Positions 20,871 to 23,139 of a DNA stretch of 23,139 bases are shown here, one piece after another. Under the pieces are notes generated by a model. The model was not told the DNA's origin, searched no databases, and worked only from the letters and a program-made list of their open reading frames with translations. The DNA comes from Cudoniella acicularis (Eukaryota; Ascomycota; Leotiomycetes; Helotiales; Helotiaceae). A program made the translations under genes and the position numbers. The stretch is taken from the NCBI GenBank assembly GCA_013054445.1, contig JAAMPI010000917.1:1-23139 (forward strand). Reading direction: 5' to 3'. Each line of letters starts with the position of its first letter. Within the stretch, counting starts at the first letter, position 1.

Positions 20871-22852
20871 ATGCCTAACAGGGGAGGCTTCGTTTATCCC
20901 CCCTTGAACACAAAAACGCACGAAATCCGAACTATCCTACTCCAGCCTTGCCTGGTCGCAAAGCAGTACATCTTTTGTCTCACTAAACTGGAATGCCTTG
21001 ATGATAATCCCTAGTACGAAGCACTTTCTTACGAATGGGGACCGCCCGAGAGTAAGCGACTAGAGATCACACTTGACGGCCAAGCAGTCGAAATTCGAGA
21101 GAATCTTTGGTGGGCAACATATCACCTCCGTCTCGAAAATACACCACGCACCCTCTGGATTGATGCGCTTTGCATCAATCAAGATGATATTCAAGAGCGA
21201 AGTCATCAGGTGTCTATGATGAAAAACATCTATTCTCAGGCTGCAGGGGTCATTGCTTGGATTGGCCGCGAGCAAACCCGGCTGAATGGCTTCGTGGTCG
21301 ATGATGGGGAGCTGGCTGTGGGATTCTTGCATCAACTGGAAAAGAGCAGTGCTAGTGATTTCCTTTACAAGGCTAAGGCTGACAACGGGCAGAGCAGGAT
21401 GAGGCGGACTTGTCACGCGATGAAATGGGATGCTCTCCGGATGATGTGTCGGCGAACATATTGGTCCCGCCTATGGATCATTCAAGAGATTGTGCTTTCG
21501 TCCAGGTTGGAGGTGCAATTTGGACGTTTATCCTTCTCTTGGGATCAATTTTCAAAGCCGTATTCAGAATTGCGGTCCCCTAGGGACAAGACCCACCTTC
21601 CAACTGGGTTACAAAGCATTACTACTTCACCTCCTTTCAACTTGGATACACGCCCACAAAATTTTCTGCAAATAAGATTGACATTAGGAGATAGCCGCGC
21701 AAGGGAGCTGGCAGACTTAGTGACAAAGTTCGTAGATTCAGAATGTCAAGACGTACGCGATAAAATATTTGGCCTCCTGAACCTGAGCAAAGGCTGTTGC
21801 CGCGAGGCGGTCCCAGCAGATTACGATATGGGGCTTACAAAAATTTATGCCCGTCTGCTGAGACATCATTTATGCCAGCGTTCAGCTAAAAGTGGGCGAG
21901 ATACGATGGGGATTTGCCAGAGATTGCAAAAGGTTTTGCATATGGAAGTCAACGTAAACGAATCAGCTATTGGGCCTCACCAGAAAGGAACAAACAAAGA
22001 GTTCGATCGTTCGCTGAGGGCTCTTGATAGTGATCGACTGATCCCATTAACTGCTTTCAATGCTGGGTGTATAGTCTAGCTAGATTCTGAAAGTTTATCC
22101 GCGAACTATGGAGTGGAATCTGAATTGGCAAATGAGTGGTCTATTTCGTCGACTTTATTCGGATTACGTGAGAGAATCCGCACTATAAGGAGTTTCTTAT
22201 ATAGAAAACCCCCTTAAGATGTAAGAATATTAGAAAGACTCTCTTCTACCTCTTGGCCCCTCTTATCAGCTATTCATATAGATGGAATGGATTGGTCCAC
22301 GTGGATGAGGAGTTCGAGAATTTCAATACCTCGTCAGATCACCCTTGCAGTCATACTACAACTTCCAGACTCACCTACGACACCATAATAATCGGAGCAG
22401 CACATCTCAAGACACAATCGAGTGATGCATTCGAAAGTCATCTATGGAGAAGACAAAATTTTCGAAGAGAAATCAGAGAAAGCTATAAGAAACATATTCA
22501 CGAGGGTTTCTACTACTGGGGACTTTTCACAGAGAAGTGGGAACATACCTGGAAATCGGCTGGGCTCGATTTCTTTGTTACTTCCACGGGAATGATGGGA
22601 TGTGTTACTAGTGGCGTAAAGATAGGTGATCGAGTATGCCAAATTCAAGGTGGACTTGACCACCTGGCAATCATTAGGGAAAAGGGCGATTTGACGAGAC
22701 TCTCTGGGAAAGGCCTGGAGTTAACGATACAACTATCAACTGTTGGGGGTGATAATTGGGCCAAGCGTCCTTTACCAAGATTGGTCAGGGGACATAAGAT
22801 CAGACTCGAGGTGGATATAGCAAGTCTGTTATACTTAACAGGGTATTTCTAG
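20871..22852 (+). pseudogene. HET-domain gene broken by stops and frame change (HET-3)
   Basis: From ATG 20871 the frame reads a short leader, then the HET core: NP-stop-YEALSYEWG, IRENLWWAT, LWIDALCINQDD, ERSHQVSMMKNIYSQA, VIAWIG and later WSRLWIIQEI and DVRDKIFGLL. TAG at 21012-21014 sits in the usually Pxx/PYEALSYxWG start of the domain, codon 48. A second TAG at 22077-22079 and TAA at 22215-22217 close this frame. Homology resumes in another frame by about 22220 and runs to 22852 with the C-terminal HET-protein signature FFVTSTGMMG and KIGDRVCQIQGG; after about 22690 the match fades. Both TAG codons fit C-to-T change in CpA context. A translation start after the first stop would lose the HET core start. 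It is the family type with the YEALSYxWG motif, distinct from the second HET gene. Probably inactive; an unrecognised intron could explain the frame change, but not codon 48. Confidence 0.83.
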
Positions 22853-23139
22853 GTTGTTGATCGTTTAAAAGATGACTTTTAAGTAATTTCAAACATTACC
22901 CCTGAACTTAGCTGACTTTCTTTGTCAACCTTTTCGAAACAATAAAGAATGAATGCCAAAGACCAACTAAGGATTATTTTCGATGAATCCGAAATTTGAT
23001 TTTAAGAGGGCACAGCAGGTCATCGACTTGCCAGCTATGCGTGAGTCCCGATTCTGGGCCACTCCCTTGACCAAACCCTACTATCGGACTCCTGGAATCC
23101 CCCCCCTCTCCAATACGCGCTAAGCTAACCTCCCAACTC
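22853..23139. other. 3' flank of HET-3, end of window
   Basis: No gene is supported. A 46-codon open frame (22983-23121) has no recognisable motif. Confidence 0.6.

Noticed and set aside
22983..23123. 46-codon open frame at the right edge
   Set aside because: No motif, no splice context and not near any recognisable gene.

Overview
This window looks like nuclear DNA of a filamentous ascomycete (Pezizomycotina). The genes have short 46-82 nt spliceosomal introns with GTAAGT/GTATGT-type donors. The gene content (HET domains, a SesA-like/NB-ARC/TPR NLR-type receptor, DUF3176) is typical of that group. The first 6.5 kb carries the signature of repeat-induced point mutation (RIP): CpA and TpG almost absent, TpA in excess, CpG kept. 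I cannot name a species.

Layout. Bases 1-6600 are an AT-rich, RIP-saturated block. It holds an 8-bp tandem array (533-632), a 25-bp inverted repeat (641-765), an unidentified decayed coding stretch (about 961-2600), a 16-18 bp minisatellite (2682-2866) and a decayed hAT transposase on the + strand (about 3110-6283), followed by GC-rich subterminal repeats (6500-6595). The hAT end abuts a HET-type gene on the - strand (6596-7358), which is cut off just before its HET core. A second HET gene (8066-10275, -) has kept its whole length but carries at least three RIP-type nonsense codons and three frameshifts. Next come an apparently intact two-exon DUF3176 membrane protein (11246-13036, -), a 538-bp MITE-like element with hairpin-forming terminal inverted repeats (13674-14211), an apparently intact two-exon NLR (14764-17932, -) and an apparently intact six-exon flavin amine oxidase (18605-20384, -). 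Divergent from the last is a third HET gene (20871-22852, +), also broken by RIP-type stops and a frame change.

How the parts relate. Three HET genes and one NLR lie within 17 kb, which resembles a non-self recognition (heterokaryon incompatibility) island. All three HET genes are dead, each by a different history, while the NLR, the DUF3176 protein and the oxidase between them keep clean reading frames and good splice sites. The contrast between dead HET genes and an intact NLR is the main biological point of the window. Any functional link among these genes is inference from position only. I found no rRNA, tRNA, CRISPR array or operon-like structure.
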